Assembly: GCA_036651575.1 (NCBI GenBank)
Contig: JAVVXN010000004.1
Coordinates: 1-62,245 of the forward strand
Length of the DNA: 62,245 nt
DNA from: JAVWGW01 sp036651575
Lineage (GTDB): Bacteria > Actinomycetota > Coriobacteriia > Coriobacteriales > Eggerthellaceae
Reading direction: 5' to 3'
The first letter of the stretch is position 1, and each line of letters starts with the position of its first letter. The translations under genes and the position numbers were made by a program. The notes under the pieces were generated by a model. It did not search any database, was not told the origin of the DNA, and worked only from the letters and a program-made list of their open reading frames with translations. Of the stretch, positions 60,642-62,245 are shown piece after piece.

Positions 60642-62245
60642 TTACACCTGCGCTTCGGCGATGATGTCGATGAGCTTAGATGTTTCCCACGTGCCCAAAT
60701 CCCCCTTAAGGTGATCGCGCACGGAAACGGTGCCCGCTTCGATTTCTTTATCCCCCATAACAACCATGTAGGGAACTTTTTCTGCCTGTGCTTTGGCAAT
60801 TTTCACGCGCATCGGTTCATTTTGGTCGTAGATTTCCACACGACCCTGCACGCCGCGCAACTGCGCTGCCAATTCTTTGCACGCATCGATATGGCGGTCG
60901 GCCAGCGGCAAAATAGCCACCTGTACCGGAGAAAGCCACAGGGGCAGCGCACCCGCGTAATGCTCGATCAGCACGCCCAAGAAACGTTCGATCGATCCGA
61001 AGATGGCGCGGTGCAACATCCAGGGGCGCTCCTCGCCGTTTTCGGCGGTGCGATAGGCAATATCGAAGCGCTCCGGATTGTTGAAGTCGACCTGAATCGT
61101 CGAACACTGCCAGGTACGGCCGATGGAATCCTTGATTTTGATATCGATCTTCGGGCCGTAAAACGCACCGTCGCCTTCGTTGATGCTGTAATCAAGCCCC
61201 TTGGTTACCAAAGCCTGCTTGAGATAGCTTTCCGCCAACTCCCACATTTCATCGGTACCGATAGATTTTTCAGGACGGGTCGAAACTTCGGCCGAATAGG
61301 CAAGGTCGAACGTACCCATGATGGAATCAACCAAATCCAAAATTGACTCAACTTCGCTTACCACCTGGTCTTGGCGGCAAAATACGTGCGCATCATCTTG
61401 CGTGAACCCGCGCGCGCGAAACAACCCATGCACCGCACCCGACATTTCGGCACGATATACCGTACCGAATTCAAAGTAACGGATGGGCATTTCGCGATAG
61501 GAATGCAAATCGTTTTTGTAAAGCAGCACATGCCCCGGGCAGTTCATCGGCTTCACGCCAAATTCGCTCGTACGGCCTTCACCCTCGTCGACATTAAAGA
61601 AGTACATATCGTCGTGATAGTAATAGTAATGCCCCGATGTTTTCCACACGTCCGATTTATAGATGTGTGGGGTAATGACCTCATCGTAGCCACGGCGGTA
61701 GAGTTCTTTGCGCAGCCATTCCTGCATGAGGCGCACGATGCGCGCACCCTTGGGCAAAAACAGCGGCAAACCCGGTCCCACTTCGTCAAGCATGGTATAA
61801 ATTCCCAGTTCGCGGCCAAGTTTGCGATGATCGCGCTTTTCGGCTTCCTCTTGGGTAAACAGATAGGTCGCTAAATCTTTCGGGGAAAACCAGGCGGTGC
61901 CATAAATGCGCTGCAGCATTTCGCGTTCGGAATCACCACGCCAGTAGGCACCGGCAACCTTGGTAAGTTTGTAGGCACCGATGGCTGCAGGGCTTGGCAG
62001 GTGCGGCCCACGGCACAAATCAGTGAAGGCACCATGATGATAGACAGTAATGGTTTCGCCTTCGGGTAATTCGGAAAGCAATTCCAGCTTGAGCGCCTGA
62101 TCGGCGAAGAGATCTTGTGCCTGCGCGCGCGAAACAACCTCGCGCACGAAAGGCTCATCGGCAGCGATAATCTTATCCATCTCCGCTTCGATGGCCGCTA
62201 AATCGTCGGTTGAAAAACTACGGCCGACCGAAAAATCGTAATAGA
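60642..62245 (-). CDS. thrS: Threonine--tRNA ligase, 5' end beyond the window
   Basis: At least 534 residues of a class II synthetase; the frame stays open to the right edge (YYDFSVGRSF...), so the N-terminal TGS domain is outside. Present are the second editing-domain part (HGAFTDLCRGPHLPS), the catalytic core with the zinc cysteine in VKPMNCPGH, FEFGTVYRAEMSGAVHGLFRARGFTQDDAHVF, and the anticodon-binding domain. Editing residues and zinc ligands look intact. No internal start should be taken as the real one. Confidence 0.97.
   Translation of the reverse strand, partial: YYDFSVGRSFSTDDLAAIEAEMDKIIAADEPFVREVVSRAQAQDLFADQALKLELLSELPEGETITVYHHGAFTDLCRGPHLPSPAAIGAYKLTKVAGAYWRGDSEREMLQRIYGTAWFSPKDLATYLFTQEEAEKRDHRKLGRELGIYTMLDEVGPGLPLFLPKGARIVRLMQEWLRKELYRRGYDEVITPHIYKSDVWKTSGHYYYYHDDMYFFNVDEGEGRTSEFGVKPMNCPGHVLLYKNDLHSYREMPIRYFEFGTVYRAEMSGAVHGLFRARGFTQDDAHVFCRQDQVVSEVESILDLVDSIMGTFDLAYSAEVSTRPEKSIGTDEMWELAESYLKQALVTKGLDYSINEGDGAFYGPKIDIKIKDSIGRTWQCSTIQVDFNNPERFDIAYRTAENGEERPWMLHRAIFGSIERFLGVLIEHYAGALPLWLSPVQVAILPLADRHIDACKELAAQLRGVQGRVEIYDQNEPMRVKIAKAQAEKVPYMVVMGDKEIEAGTVSVRDHLKGDLGTWETSKLIDIIAEAQV

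Noticed and set aside
1..62245. CRISPR array, prophage or insertion sequence
   Set aside because: I saw no regularly spaced repeats, transposase or phage structural genes on either strand.

Overview
This window looks like chromosomal core DNA from an anaerobic actinobacterium, most likely of class Coriobacteriia (family Eggerthellaceae; a Cryptobacterium-like genome is one candidate). That placement is inference. It rests on roughly balanced GC by eye, the actinobacterial order Nif3 - zinc-ribbon protein - RNase HI, a phasin-like gene next to ubiB, and the style of the MoxR/VWA/leucine-rich-repeat cassette. Genes are densely packed, many with 1-8 base start/stop overlaps and clear purine-rich ribosome sites. 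I saw no CRISPR array, no insertion sequence and no prophage.

Layout. At the left edge rplS and its terminator run leftwards, and the bases just behind the terminator look like the 5' end of a group IIC intron that leaves the window. Then come azlCD, dgt, an RNase HI-QueD fusion, a zinc-ribbon protein, nif3, a PHP phosphatase, a cysteine desulfurase and rpe on the reverse strand. On the forward strand (8.3-13 kb) are a methylguanine methyltransferase homologue, a VanZ-RDD-NAD(P)HX-epimerase fusion, a phasin-like protein and a UbiB kinase. From 13 to 28.4 kb a long reverse-strand block carries membrane lipid, GTPase, cell wall, isoprenoid, aromatic, condensin (scpAB) and RNA-modification genes, ending at an ABC-F ATPase. 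tRNA-Val follows, then a yhdT-panF type transporter pair behind a structured leader, and a pair of SMR exporters divergent from a MerR regulator.

From 32.4 kb: trpS, a CAU tRNA, a two-component system, uspA, a small unknown protein, an AAA ATPase/VWA pair divergent from a cytoplasmic leucine-rich-repeat protein, a gamma-carbonic-anhydrase homologue, a diguanylate cyclase, purine nucleoside phosphorylase, prmC, prfA, trxB, trxA, a patatin, an aminotransferase, a YkvI transporter and a voltage-gated-type cation channel. The right end holds an orphan substrate-binding lipoprotein beside a Cache-GGDEF-EAL protein, a CPA2 antiporter with a repeated hydrophilic tail, and a 5'-truncated thrS.

The items most worth a second look are: the VanZ-RDD-NnrE fusion; the RNase HI-QueD fusion with an internal ribosome site that would also give a free full-length QueD; the switch-like leader before yhdT/panF; the permease-less binding lipoprotein paired with a c-di-GMP enzyme; the AAA/VWA/LRR cassette with a degenerate metallopeptidase motif; the four perfect 11-residue repeats in the antiporter tail; and the intron-like sequence behind the rplS terminator. 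Promoters and operators were found by eye and are predictions.
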